Source: Legionella anisa (GTDB lineage Bacteria > Pseudomonadota > Gammaproteobacteria > Legionellales > Legionellaceae). Taken from it: a stretch of 33,554 bases of DNA. The DNA lies in contig NZ_LNXS01000013.1 of assembly GCF_001467525.1 (NCBI RefSeq), positions 1-33,554 of the forward strand, read 5' to 3'. The notes below the pieces were generated by a model. It worked only from the letters and a program-made list of their open reading frames with translations. It did not search any database and was not told where the DNA came from. Position numbers and translations under genes: made by a program. Shown here piece after piece: positions 16,661 through 25,718 of the stretch (positions are counted from its first letter, which is position 1; every line of letters starts with the position of its first letter).

Positions 16661-18190
16661 TTAAGCTCTTTGTTCTGAAATACCTTTATCTAATATCTTA
16701 TCTTTCTTTGTTAGTGCGAGATTTTTTTTACTACTAAATAGAATAATAACAATTAAAAAAAGCAACATAGAAATGATCATCCACCCCATGAGGTAAAAAC
16801 AATCATTGAGCGCTAAAGCAGTAGCTTGTCTCGTAAGATAAAAATTTAATTGGGCAGAAGCGTGTTTTCCTTGAATGTAAAATAACTTCGCTCGTTCCAG
16901 AAACTGCTGTGTTTCAGGGGAGAATGCAGTCAAACTGCTTCCTAAGCGAAGATGAAAAAAAACTTCTCGTCTATGCCACAAAATAAGAAATAAGGACACT
17001 CCCAATCCACTACCAAGCAAACGGGATACATGAAAAAAACAAATGCATTCAGTAAGCTTTGCTTCAGGAAAAGATTGTACTGATAATTGAAATAAGGGGG
17101 ATAAAAACAGTGCAAGACCTACGCCTGCTAATGCTCGAGAAAAAGCAATCCGATTAAAATTGATATCCACATTAAAATAAGTGGTATAGAAACAGGAAAT
17201 GGCAAAAAAAAGTAAAGCAATAATTAATGGATAAAATGGCTTATATTGTTTCTTATTAATGAGTACTGGAATCCATCCACAAAATGCCATTGTTCCAATG
17301 ATGAGAGCAATCCAATCTGGGGTGTAATTAACATAAAGCTTCAGCCATAAGGACAACAAGATCACCATACCAAAATAAAGTGCAAAAAATAATGCGATGT
17401 ATATCATCGCCACTGAAAAATAAAAATTTTTAAGTAATTTCAAATCGACAACAGGATGCTGGGCTGACCAACTGCGTAAAATAAAAAAAATAAGACTGAT
17501 TACACCAGAAATAAGCAAAAAAGTAATTAAAGAAGAGCGAAACCAATCTAACTCCTGGCCAGTAGTTAAAGCAGTTCCAATAAAAATCATGCTGATGCAA
17601 TAGTAAAAATATCCAAGTTTATCAAAATATGTCTTTTTTACGGGCTCATGATATTTTCGATAACCATAACCAACATACAAAATTAAAAAGATACATAAAG
17701 GTATATTAGAGAAGAAAAGAAAGCGCCAATGGTAGCTGTAAGCTATCCAAGCACCATATGAAGCACCGACTACTGGAATGATTGAAAGACAAATCAACAC
17801 CAAAGAAACAATATAGACTTTATCTTTATTAGGAGAGAGCAAGGGAATAAGCGTGCATGTAATAAGAACAAACATTGGTCCTGAGGCAAAACCTTCTAAA
17901 AACCTGAATAAGATAAACGTAAAGAAATCACTCGCAGTAGCACATCCCCACGAACTTAATGCGGTAAGGCTGAGACAGACTACAAAAAGCTGAATAGGAC
18001 TTAATCGTGTTACTGCGGGTTTTCCTAAAGGTACTCCTAAAAGATTTCCAATACAAAAAAAACTGACTGTATACGAAGTCATATAGGGACTGCCGCCCAA
18101 GTCACTTACAATATACAGACCAGCCATTATAGGTAAGGTAAGATTGAAGATTACTGCAGCAAGTGATAAGAGTAAAATATAGAGGATCAT
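16661..18190 (-). CDS. MFS multidrug transporter, DHA2/EmrB type
   Basis: A 509-residue inner-membrane protein with about 14 hydrophobic helices, the size and topology of the EmrB/QacA (DHA2) drug:proton antiporters. It is the third gene of an outer-membrane lipoprotein - HlyD - MFS operon. Its ATG overlaps the adaptor stop in an ATGA, so it should form a tripartite pump exporting a drug, fatty acid or siderophore-like compound. In helix 1 the usual DHA2 motif LDxTIVNVALP reads LAAVIFNLTLP, so the conserved acidic residue is missing. The substrate cannot be predicted. I do not assign emrB because of this divergence. The gene is convergent with the exported-protein gene at 15530-16558. Confidence 0.9.
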   Translation of the reverse strand: MILYILLLSLAAVIFNLTLPIMAGLYIVSDLGGSPYMTSYTVSFFCIGNLLGVPLGKPAVTRLSPIQLFVVCLSLTALSSWGCATASDFFTFILFRFLEGFASGPMFVLITCTLIPLLSPNKDKVYIVSLVLICLSIIPVVGASYGAWIAYSYHWRFLFFSNIPLCIFLILYVGYGYRKYHEPVKKTYFDKLGYFYYCISMIFIGTALTTGQELDWFRSSLITFLLISGVISLIFFILRSWSAQHPVVDLKLLKNFYFSVAMIYIALFFALYFGMVILLSLWLKLYVNYTPDWIALIIGTMAFCGWIPVLINKKQYKPFYPLIIALLFFAISCFYTTYFNVDINFNRIAFSRALAGVGLALFLSPLFQLSVQSFPEAKLTECICFFHVSRLLGSGLGVSLFLILWHRREVFFHLRLGSSLTAFSPETQQFLERAKLFYIQGKHASAQLNFYLTRQATALALNDCFYLMGWMIISMLLFLIVIILFSSKKNLALTKKDKILDKGISEQRA

Positions 18191-19377
18191 TGTTTACTCA
18201 TCCCATTTAGAGCAATTTTATTTGGAATAAGGGGCGCATTGGCATACGCTTGAAGATTAGGATCTAAATTACTCTTGATGATATCTGCTATAAGTTTTTC
18301 ATTACCTGTTTCTTCTTTTTGGAAAATATCAGTAACATAATGAGGTGACTTTGTCGAAGTGGGTACTAAAAGCCCGCTTTGATCGGAGATATCCGTAGTT
18401 ACTTCTAAAGAAAGACCTACACGTAAAGGATGTTTTTTTAATTCACCCGATACGAGAGCAATTCGAACAGGCAATCTTTGGACTATTTTAATCCAATTCC
18501 CTGAAAGATTTTCAGGAGGTAATAATGAAAAAACATTACCTGCGCCTCCTGGTAAACCAACAATCTTACCGTGAAACACAACGTTAGAGCCGTAAAGATC
18601 AGAAGTAAACTTAACGTCTTGGCCAATGCGAATTTTTTTAAGTTGAGTTTCCTTATAATTGGCGTCTACCCATATTTGATCCAGGGGAATAATGGACATA
18701 AGTGGATCATTAGGGGAGAGCCACATACCTACTTGAATTGTTCTTTGTGCTACAAGCCCATCCACAGGAGCGTAAATTTTACATCGATATAATTGCACCC
18801 ACGCATCGCGTACTTCTTGTGCTGCTGCTTGTACCCAAGGATGATTTGTAATGGAAGTACCTTGTACAAAAGCAAGCTTTTTTTGATATTGGTTTTTAGT
18901 GCTTTTTAATGAAGCAGTTCTGGCCTTGAGATCATCTTGTGCATTTTGATAATCTTCCAAAGAAACTCCTTTGGCACTAATGACATCAGAACGATGTCTG
19001 AGATTTTGTTGTGCTTTTAAAAGTTCTGCCTTTTGCACTTCAATTTCTGCAGCCAGTATAAACACATTATGAAATTTCTGGCATACATTGCGTACTGTCT
19101 TGGCAAGGTTTTCTTTTGCTTTTTCCAGAGCAATAAGTGAATCGGTTTCATTTAATGAAACAATGAGTTGTCCTTTTTTTACCAAAAAACTATCGTCAGT
19201 ATAAATACCTGTAACGAAACCTGGACGTAGCGATTTGATGTAGACTTGGTTTCCCTGCACATAAGCATTATTGGTATAAACCTGGTTTCTCCACACGAAA
19301 AACCAATACAAAAAAAAGAAAATGAATAAAACAACAAGAACAACTGTAAAATAAAAAGAAGCGGATCTTTCTTTCAT
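18187..19377 (-). CDS. HlyD/EmrA-family membrane fusion protein
   Basis: A 396-residue periplasmic adaptor anchored by one N-terminal helix (about 8-28). It has a biotinyl-lipoyl-like half motif early (VYIKSLRPGFVTGIYTDDSF, about 45-64), a long helical hairpin (about 75-180), the second lipoyl half (CKIYAPVDGLVAQRTIQVG), and the beta-barrel domain with IWVDANYKETQL. This layout is that of EmrA, linking an MFS pump to an outer-membrane channel. It overlaps both neighbours by 4 bases (ATGA at each end), so the three proteins are made together. Confidence 0.93.
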   Translation of the reverse strand: MKERSASFYFTVVLVVLFIFFFLYWFFVWRNQVYTNNAYVQGNQVYIKSLRPGFVTGIYTDDSFLVKKGQLIVSLNETDSLIALEKAKENLAKTVRNVCQKFHNVFILAAEIEVQKAELLKAQQNLRHRSDVISAKGVSLEDYQNAQDDLKARTASLKSTKNQYQKKLAFVQGTSITNHPWVQAAAQEVRDAWVQLYRCKIYAPVDGLVAQRTIQVGMWLSPNDPLMSIIPLDQIWVDANYKETQLKKIRIGQDVKFTSDLYGSNVVFHGKIVGLPGGAGNVFSLLPPENLSGNWIKIVQRLPVRIALVSGELKKHPLRVGLSLEVTTDISDQSGLLVPTSTKSPHYVTDIFQKEETGNEKLIADIIKSNLDPNLQAYANAPLIPNKIALNGMSKQ

Positions 19378-20837
19378 GAGTTTTTCACCAAGGGTATCGT
19401 ATTTTGATAGTAGCCTCCTCCCAACGCTTTGGTTAATTTTATAGAGGCTAAGTATTGGTTATAAAGTAGAGTAACATCGACAAGTTCTTTTTGAATGACT
19501 TCTTCTTGTAAAAAATAAAGATCAAATAAACTGTCTAAGCCTTTTTGCTGACGCAAGTAGCTTAATTGATAACGCTGTTTTGCATACTCCACCACTTTAT
19601 TTTGCTCTATTTTTTGCTGATAGATATCCTCAGCAAAAGATAAGAGATCAAGAACTTCTTGAGTACTGAATAAGAGTAAATTATTGTATGCGTTAATCGC
19701 TGCATCAAATTGTGCCTTAGTCGCTTTGATATTTGCTCGTATCGCTCCAGCAGTGAAAATGGGTAATTGCAATGCAGGTCTAATTGCCGCAGTACCACTC
19801 GATAAATCAAAAAGCTTTCTCCAACTTGTGCTTTCCAGGCCAAGCAGACCAACGAGATTGAAATCAGGGTAATATTCCGCCATTGCTGCTCCTGTTTTAT
19901 AGGCTAAAGCTTTTGCACGCCAAATTTGTGCCATAAGATCAGGTCTGCGTGCTAAGAAATCCAATGGCAGTATTTGAGGAATATTCAGAGTATTGGGTAG
20001 TGAGGGGAGAGTGGAATTAATCAATAGGGGATCATCTGCTCCACGTCCAGCTAAAGTATTAATCAAGTGTTTATTGACAGTTAATTCATTTGTAATGCTT
20101 GATAGTAGTTTTTGGGATTCAAGTAATTTTTCTGAAGTTTCCAATGCGGGTAATTTTGAAGAAAGTCCCTTTTGAACCAATAAATTTTGTAATTTTGCAA
20201 TTTTTTGTCGTACTTCAATTAACTGAATATATAATTTTTTTCTTATAAGATTCGTTTTATATGCAAAATAAACTTGTGCAATTGCGGTACTTGTAATCAA
20301 CTCTACTTCTGCTGCTTCTGCTTCTTGAACTTTTGCTTCTCCTAAAGCGGCATAAAAAAGATTACGGTTTTTTCCCCAAAAATCAAACTCATAAGTAAAA
20401 GAAAGAGAAAGATCCAAGAGCCTGGCATTTAAAGGAAAATTAGGATTGAATGCGCGATATAAACCGTTTTTACTTACATATTGTCGATTTTCATGTGCAT
20501 TAAAAAAAACTAAAGGGGCTAATAGTGAGCGTGTAACAATTGCTTGCTGTTTCGCAACTTCAATGCGACTTTTGATTTCATGAATTGAAGGATTATTAGC
20601 TAAAGCTCCTGTAACTAAAGTGTTGAGTTCTGGGCTGTTATAAGATAACCACCATTGTTTGCTTGGCCATTCGCCTTTAGAAAAAATCTCTTTTTTTTGC
20701 AAACTTTTTTTAATGGAATGTTCCATGCGTGGAACAGTTTTGATATTTTTAATTTGGCTTTGCTGAGGTAGAGAAACAGTACAGGATATTAATGTATAGA
20801 AACTGAAACAAGTAAATCCTCTGATCCAAAGCCGCAT
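19374..20837 (-). CDS. Outer-membrane efflux lipoprotein, NodT/OprM family
   Basis: A 487-residue TolC-like channel. The N-terminus is a lipoprotein signal with lipobox LISC, the lipidated residue being C19. Two repeated outer-membrane-efflux domains follow, with characteristic segments LSLSFTYEFDFWGKN and GAAMAEYYPDFNLVGLLG and the conserved LARRPDLMAQIWRAKA. It is the first gene of the tripartite pump operon. Its ATG at 20837 has AGGAAG 6 bases upstream. The 113-bp inverted repeat lies just upstream (20869-20981), within the likely promoter region. Confidence 0.93.
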   Translation of the reverse strand: MRLWIRGFTCFSFYTLISCTVSLPQQSQIKNIKTVPRMEHSIKKSLQKKEIFSKGEWPSKQWWLSYNSPELNTLVTGALANNPSIHEIKSRIEVAKQQAIVTRSLLAPLVFFNAHENRQYVSKNGLYRAFNPNFPLNARLLDLSLSFTYEFDFWGKNRNLFYAALGEAKVQEAEAAEVELITSTAIAQVYFAYKTNLIRKKLYIQLIEVRQKIAKLQNLLVQKGLSSKLPALETSEKLLESQKLLSSITNELTVNKHLINTLAGRGADDPLLINSTLPSLPNTLNIPQILPLDFLARRPDLMAQIWRAKALAYKTGAAMAEYYPDFNLVGLLGLESTSWRKLFDLSSGTAAIRPALQLPIFTAGAIRANIKATKAQFDAAINAYNNLLLFSTQEVLDLLSFAEDIYQQKIEQNKVVEYAKQRYQLSYLRQQKGLDSLFDLYFLQEEVIQKELVDVTLLYNQYLASIKLTKALGGGYYQNTIPLVKNS

Positions 20838-20868
20838 AACACTTCCTATTTATTTGGCAACACATCTC

Positions 20869-20981
20869 TAGAGTCTGTTTACATTTCTTCTATCTTGGCC
20901 AAAATGACCTGATTTTCTGCGCTCCGGTGCTCTAAAATCAGGTCATTTTGACTCAAGTTAGCGAAAGGTAAACAGACCCTA
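20869..20981. repeat. 113-bp MITE-like inverted-repeat element
   Basis: The ends are near-perfect inverted repeats: TAGAGTCTGTTTAC on the left, and TAGGGTCTGTTTAC when the right end is read in reverse complement. Inside are perfect 16-bp arms, AAAATGACCTGATTTT (20901-20916) and AAAATCAGGTCATTTT (20934-20949), around the G+C-rich centre CTGCGCTCCGGTGCTCT. No coding sequence is present. The terminal TA could be target duplication. Partial relatives lie at 1364-1387 and 1783-1862. It sits between lspE and the efflux operon and would form a large hairpin if transcribed. Confidence 0.85.
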
Positions 20982-21087
20982 ATCATTAAAAATAACTTCA
21001 ATACCACATCGAATCTATCTTATATAGTACCTATTAACGTTTGATTTTCATAGGAATTTCCACGCATAAAGCTTGAGAATTCCTCAA

Positions 21088-22575
21088 TTAACTTTGTGTT
21101 GTTACTCGAAGGATTTCAGCAAGTGATGTATCACCGGCGAGTACCCGTTTAAATCCATCATCACGAATACTGGGGGTTTCAGGGCGTAAATGATTTTCCA
21201 TTGCTTGCAAGTTTTCATGGCGATGAATCATTCCTCTTAGTACTTCATCTACAGTAATCAGCTCATAAATTCCTGTTCTTCCTTTATAGCCTAAGTGATT
21301 GCAGAAGTCGCAACCTTTGGGTTCATAAACTTTTGATATATCTGTATCTGCTGTCAGTCCCATAAGTTCTTTTTCGTCGTCTCTTAATTGATGCGGCGTT
21401 TTGCATTGAGGGCATAGTTTCCTCACCAGTCGTTGTGCAATAAGTCCAACGATACTTGAAGATAAGAGAAAAGATTCAACCCCCATATCGCGTAAACGAG
21501 TGAGGGCGCCTAGTGCGCTGTTTGTGTGTAAGGTTGACAATACCAGGTGTCCTGTAAGACTGGCTTGAACTGCGATTTCAGCAGTTTCCAAATCACGAAT
21601 TTCTCCTATCATGACTACGTCGGGATCTTGTCTGAGAATTGCCCTTAAGCCCTTGGCAAAGGTCATTTGTACTTTGGTATTAACCTGTGTTTGTCCAATA
21701 CCTTCAAGATCATATTCTATGGGATCTTCTATCGTTAAAATATTGCGAGTGACTTGATTTAATTCAGTTAACATGGCGTATAAAGAAGTAGTCTTTCCAG
21801 AACCTGTTGGTCCGGTGACCAAAATAATGCCATGCGGTTCTGCGATCATTTTTCGCATGGCTTTTACAGTAGGTTGAGGCATGCCCAATAGGTTTAAATC
21901 CAATTGTGCAGCTTGTTTATCCAGAATCCTCAAAACCACACGTTCGCCATGGTTTGAAGGGAGGGTTGAAACTCGAACATCAATATTATGCCCACCAATA
22001 CGTAGTGAAATACGACCATCTTGTGGAATACGTTTTTCAGCAATATCCAGTTTGGCCATCACCTTGACTCTAGAAATGACTAGGGGGGCAATGGCACGCT
22101 GAATTTCTAAAACCTCATGTAAAACACCGTCAATACGATTACGTACTAATACTCTATCTTCATACGTTTCAATATGAATATCAGATGCTTTTTGTTTTAT
22201 TGCTTGGGTAAATAATGCATTCAATAAACGGATTATCGGCGCATCATCTTGATTTTCTAATAAGTCTTCACTTACTGGTAATTGACTTGCCAGCAATGAG
22301 AGATCCATATCTTCTTCCATACCTCCAGCAGCTTCCAATATCGATGATTTAGATTGATACACGTGTGCTAAATGTTGTTGAAACGCTGATTCATCAACTT
22401 GTTTGAGAGTAAAGTCGCATTGTAATAAACGTTTTATCTCCGCGAGAGATTGGAGTGGTGTATCAGGTAAATAATAAACAAGGGCATGGTTATCGCTCAT
22501 TTCACTCGCAACAACAATCCCATGGTTTTTTGCAAAACTGTATGGGATTTTCAGTGATTTCTCTTCGTTTTCCAT
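21088..22575 (-). CDS. lspE: Type II secretion system ATPase LspE (GspE)
   Basis: Cytoplasmic hexameric ATPase that drives pseudopilus assembly in the type II secretion system. The 495-residue protein has an N-terminal GspE domain, Walker A GPTGSGKT (255-262), the Asp box around IEDPIEYDLEG (282-292), Walker B DPDVVMIGEIRD (317-328) and the His box HLVLSTLHTN (343-352). It also has the zinc-binding tetracysteine CPQC ... CDFC (C388, C391, C422, C425) that distinguishes GspE from most PilB proteins. It starts 3 bases after the lspD stop, so translation is probably coupled. As in Legionella, the D and E genes stand apart from the other gsp genes, none of which are nearby. Confidence 0.96.
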   Translation of the reverse strand: MENEEKSLKIPYSFAKNHGIVVASEMSDNHALVYYLPDTPLQSLAEIKRLLQCDFTLKQVDESAFQQHLAHVYQSKSSILEAAGGMEEDMDLSLLASQLPVSEDLLENQDDAPIIRLLNALFTQAIKQKASDIHIETYEDRVLVRNRIDGVLHEVLEIQRAIAPLVISRVKVMAKLDIAEKRIPQDGRISLRIGGHNIDVRVSTLPSNHGERVVLRILDKQAAQLDLNLLGMPQPTVKAMRKMIAEPHGIILVTGPTGSGKTTSLYAMLTELNQVTRNILTIEDPIEYDLEGIGQTQVNTKVQMTFAKGLRAILRQDPDVVMIGEIRDLETAEIAVQASLTGHLVLSTLHTNSALGALTRLRDMGVESFLLSSSIVGLIAQRLVRKLCPQCKTPHQLRDDEKELMGLTADTDISKVYEPKGCDFCNHLGYKGRTGIYELITVDEVLRGMIHRHENLQAMENHLRPETPSIRDDGFKRVLAGDTSLAEILRVTTQS

Positions 22576-22578
22576 GGC

Positions 22579-24975
22579 TTACTTCGTTACTAGCAAAGGT
22601 GGACGATTAAATGGTTTGGGTAATTCAGCACGTTTCAAAGCAGGCAATACGGTTGAATTATTGCTTTGTACAAACGCATCTTGTGATCTTAGCCAATCCA
22701 GTTCGTATTGACGAATATGGTTGTACTTTTCACTTGACATATGCATATTATCGCGTTCATTACGTAAAATAAGGGGTTTAATAAAGACCATAAGCACCCG
22801 CTTTTCACGAGAATTTATTTTCCGTTTGAATATACGTCCCATACCAGGTATATCTCCTAAAATGGGTAAACGATTATTATCATTATTTAGACTGTCTTGA
22901 GTTAAACCGCCTAAAACAACTGCATCACCGCTCTCAACATGAACGGCGGTGACGATACTACTAATTCGAAATGTAGGAGTAGTCACGTTTGGAGCAACAA
23001 CAGGTGGATCCAGTGTGTCATTGCCTTGGTCGATTTGCATTTGAATGCCATTCCCGCGTGTGATTTGTGGTCGGACATAGAGATGCAATGCGACGTTTAC
23101 TCGATCAAAAGTGGTAAATGGAACACCACCATTTGTTGTCCCTCCTGCATTAGCAGGCTGAGTTGTTGATGCAATCGAAACCTGTTTACCTACCAATATC
23201 TTGGCTTGACGATTATCAAGAACTACAACTGAAGGCGTTGATAAAATATTCGCTTTGTTCTCTCTAGCCAAGGCATATATTTGCGCTTGTAAATCATCAA
23301 GTCGGGTTCCACTATTAATTATAGCAAATCCTGGTCTAAAATCTTGAGGCCTTCCAGTTAGTTGATTACTTCCCCATTCAATGCCCAAATCATTAATATC
23401 TGATTGGTTTATTTCTGCGACCATTGCCTCTATAAGTAATTGAGCTGGTTTAATATCCAGTTGAGTAATTACTCTTTTCAAAATACGTATCACCGATGCG
23501 GGTGCATTAAGAATAATGGAATTTGTGTTTGGCTCAGCTATAATTTGAACTGAAGGTTTGGTTGTTCCTTCATTTTGAGTTGTTGCCGTTGTAGTATTTG
23601 CAGTAGCTCCTGATGCAGTAAGTGGGGACGGGCCGCTACCTGATCCTGATGAATAAAGAGAAGAAGAGGTGGGACTGGAGCTTTGTATATTTGAGTTACT
23701 GGTAAGATTGGAAGCAGGGTTTGTACTGTCCAAGATAGGACGAGTAATCGTACCAATGGTTGTTCCAACATTTCCACTGAAATTTGCCTGCGCAATGCCG
23801 GCAAGAATGGGGACCAAGTCTTCTGCTCTGAGGTAATTGAGATAAACAACTTGCGTATTACTGTTTTGACCTTCGGAGCTCTCTTTATCTAACTTTAATA
23901 TTAACATCCTAAGACGTATTCTGTCTGTTTTGGTTCCACTGATCAATAGAGAGTTGGAGCGATCATCAGCAGCTACAGTTAACTGTGTTCGTGATCCTCC
24001 CATGCTGGGTTGAATTTTAACAAGATCTTTTAAAGTAGCAGCGATATCCATAGCTAATGAATGTCTTAGAGGAACCATATCGATACCGTTTGCAGAGGAG
24101 GAATCTACTTGCTTGATGATTTCTGCAAGACTACGAATGTTGTTGGCTCTTCCTGACAAAATAAGCATGTTTGAGGGAGCGTACGCAGAGATACTGCTCC
24201 ATTGGGGCATTAGTGGTCGTAAAACAGGTACTAATTGCTCTGATGGAACGTAATGAACGGGCACGACGGCCACCATCATATCATCGCCTTTAGGTGGCTG
24301 TTTCATTTCGCCTGAAGGATCAGGTGATTGTGTTTTTGCATCAATATTAGGAATAATTTTAATGATCGCACCACTAGGTATTGCGGCATAACCTGAGACT
24401 TGCAACACTGAAAGAAACACTTCATAGAGCTCGTCATTGTTCATGGGTGTTGCCGATACGATGGATATTTTTCCTTGTACTCTAGGATCAATGACAAAGT
24501 TTTTTCCCGTTACTCGAGACACTTCAGCGATGACCGCTCGGATATCTGCATTTCTTAAGTTCCATAATTTACTGCTTGGCGGCGGAGGTATTTCTGTTTG
24601 TTCACCTGAACTGTCGGATGGGTTTGATTGAGCTAAAGGAGGAGATTGATTTTCAATGTGTTTGTTCTTTTTAGAAGCGATGATTTTTTGAGTTAATTTA
24701 TTCTGCAAGGCGCGTGCGGTGAGATAATCATTAATTGGTCCAATTTGTATGAGATAAAGTTTCTTATCTGATAGATTCTTAATTTCAACCGGCTCACTAA
24801 CAAGCGCAGATAATTCTTGTTGACGTTGCTTTGCATCTTTTTCTAAATTAAATGCGCCTGCTTGCAAATAAAAAGTAGTATTCCCATTTTTCGTGGTTGT
24901 GGAAATATTAATTTCGTTTGCATGAATTAATGCAGAACAAATAAATGTTAAAATTATAATTACTATCGAGCGCAT
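22579..24975 (-). CDS. lspD: Type II secretion system secretin LspD (GspD) with N-terminal SPOR domain
   Basis: Outer-membrane channel of the type II secretion system. The 798-residue precursor has a signal peptide (MRSIVIIILTFICSALIHA, residues 1-19). A SPOR-like peptidoglycan-binding domain follows (about 33-98, FYLQAGAFNLEKDAKQ ... LYLIQIGP), then a Pro/Ser linker. The N0 domain is about 137-209 (IRAVIAEVSRVTGKNFVIDP), followed by N1-N3 and the secretin domain (about 545-745, including DAVVLGGLTQDS and GRIFKRKINSREKRVLMVFIKP broken across strands). The stretch between N3 and the secretin core is a Ser/Thr/Asn-rich low-complexity loop. The C-terminal 50 residues may serve as the pilotin-binding S region. 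The ribosome-binding site is weak, but the ATG at 24975 begins the signal peptide. It is the first gene of the lspD-lspE pair. Confidence 0.95.
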   Translation of the reverse strand: MRSIVIIILTFICSALIHANEINISTTTKNGNTTFYLQAGAFNLEKDAKQRQQELSALVSEPVEIKNLSDKKLYLIQIGPINDYLTARALQNKLTQKIIASKKNKHIENQSPPLAQSNPSDSSGEQTEIPPPPSSKLWNLRNADIRAVIAEVSRVTGKNFVIDPRVQGKISIVSATPMNNDELYEVFLSVLQVSGYAAIPSGAIIKIIPNIDAKTQSPDPSGEMKQPPKGDDMMVAVVPVHYVPSEQLVPVLRPLMPQWSSISAYAPSNMLILSGRANNIRSLAEIIKQVDSSSANGIDMVPLRHSLAMDIAATLKDLVKIQPSMGGSRTQLTVAADDRSNSLLISGTKTDRIRLRMLILKLDKESSEGQNSNTQVVYLNYLRAEDLVPILAGIAQANFSGNVGTTIGTITRPILDSTNPASNLTSNSNIQSSSPTSSSLYSSGSGSGPSPLTASGATANTTTATTQNEGTTKPSVQIIAEPNTNSIILNAPASVIRILKRVITQLDIKPAQLLIEAMVAEINQSDINDLGIEWGSNQLTGRPQDFRPGFAIINSGTRLDDLQAQIYALARENKANILSTPSVVVLDNRQAKILVGKQVSIASTTQPANAGGTTNGGVPFTTFDRVNVALHLYVRPQITRGNGIQMQIDQGNDTLDPPVVAPNVTTPTFRISSIVTAVHVESGDAVVLGGLTQDSLNNDNNRLPILGDIPGMGRIFKRKINSREKRVLMVFIKPLILRNERDNMHMSSEKYNHIRQYELDWLRSQDAFVQSNNSTVLPALKRAELPKPFNRPPLLVTK

Positions 24976-25054
24976 TGAAAAATCGCAAAATCCTAATTAA
25001 ATAACATGATAACTAAATTTATAAACTTACAATAGTTTTTTTGACACGTAACCG

Positions 25055-25099
25055 AAGGTATTTTGAAGCCTTTTTCAAATTCTGCTTCAAGATTACCTT
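25055..25099. repeat. Imperfect hairpin upstream of lspD
   Basis: AAGGTATTTTGAAGC (25055-25069) pairs imperfectly with GCTTCAAGATTACCTT (25084-25099) across a 14-base loop, about 80-125 bp upstream of the lspD start. If it lies in the leader it could affect lspD expression; it could equally be a chance or degenerate repeat. Confidence 0.35.
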
Positions 25100-25212
25100 A
25101 ACTGCTAAGAATCTATCTTTATATTCATTCGCATGTTTTTATTTTGAAGCATGAATTCTAAAATTCATCGTGAGATTATCCTTCATAGGTCAAAAAATTC
25201 TCTTATTTTTTA

Positions 25213-25248
25213 GCCCCGGACAACATAGCATTAATCCGGGCGCTTTTT
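25213..25248 (+). repeat. REP-like CCGG hairpin with T run
   Basis: CCCGGA (25215-25220) and TCCGGG (25235-25240) form a stem with a 14-base loop, followed by CGCTTTTTT on the plus strand. It adjoins the 3' end of the minus-strand His-rich gene. On that strand it is followed by A-rich sequence, so it is not a textbook terminator for that gene. Its arms resemble the CCCGGG hairpin at 15434-15465, pointing to one repeat family. Confidence 0.5.
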
Positions 25249-25250
25249 TA

Positions 25251-25490
25251 TTAGGGTTTGTGAAAATGAGTATGTTCCTCATGCTCATGAGTATGTGAAT
25301 GCTGATGAGGATATGGCTGAGGTGTACGATGTTGCTGAGGTATATAATAGGGGGGATGATAATGGAAGGAATGAGGGTGAGCGCCTAGTGGTGGTGTTGT
25401 AATAACCACTGTAGTGTGGGGGTGTGGCTGGGTAACTGATGGGTGAGCGTGCTCGTGTTTATTTGGCTGATGTTCGTGTTTTCCTTTCAT
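25251..25490 (-). CDS. Very histidine-rich small protein, possible metal-binding protein
   Basis: A 79-residue protein with 20 histidines (25%) plus many Pro, Tyr, Gln and Glu. The N-terminal HEHQPNKHEHAHP and C-terminal HQHSHTHEHEEHTHFH clusters are classic Ni/Zn/Co-binding patterns, as in Hpn-like proteins and metallochaperone tails. There is no signal peptide; a short hydrophobic stretch (VVITTP) is too small to span a membrane. The reading frame is real: the ATG at 25490 has GAGGAT 7 bases upstream. No nickel enzyme or transporter is nearby, so storage or buffering of a metal is only an inference. The gene is separate from lspD and the reductase gene. Confidence 0.75.
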   Translation of the reverse strand: MKGKHEHQPNKHEHAHPSVTQPHPHTTVVITTPPLGAHPHSFHYHPPYYIPQQHRTPQPYPHQHSHTHEHEEHTHFHKP

Positions 25491-25718
25491 ATGTTCATCC
25501 TCATTAAATAGAATTGAATTGCATATATTCGTTTTATGCAGATGATAATGCGTGCAAAGTTGTACATTTTGAATATCATCTTAACGCATTATATGCAGAT
25601 GGTTTGGTAAATGTATATGCCTTTTTGATCATTTAAAAATTAAATTGAATCTATGCCTTAGAGGAACTTGGAGTGTCGCTTTCTACTCTTGCTTGATAGA
25701 GCAGAAGGCTTCAGTGGA

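Noticed and set aside
16555..16737. 60-residue frame (TTG ATG start) overlapping the end of the exported-protein gene and the 3' end of the MFS gene
   Set aside because: No ribosome-binding site, no recognisable features, and it runs antisense through the conserved end of the transporter gene.
23538..23849. 103-residue minus frame inside lspD
   Set aside because: Alternate frame of the low-complexity Ser/Thr/Asn linker of the secretin.
25545..25592. ATAATGCGT ... ACGCATTAT inverted repeat with a 30-base loop
   Set aside because: Only 9 bp per arm with a long loop in AT-rich DNA; too weak to call a functional element.
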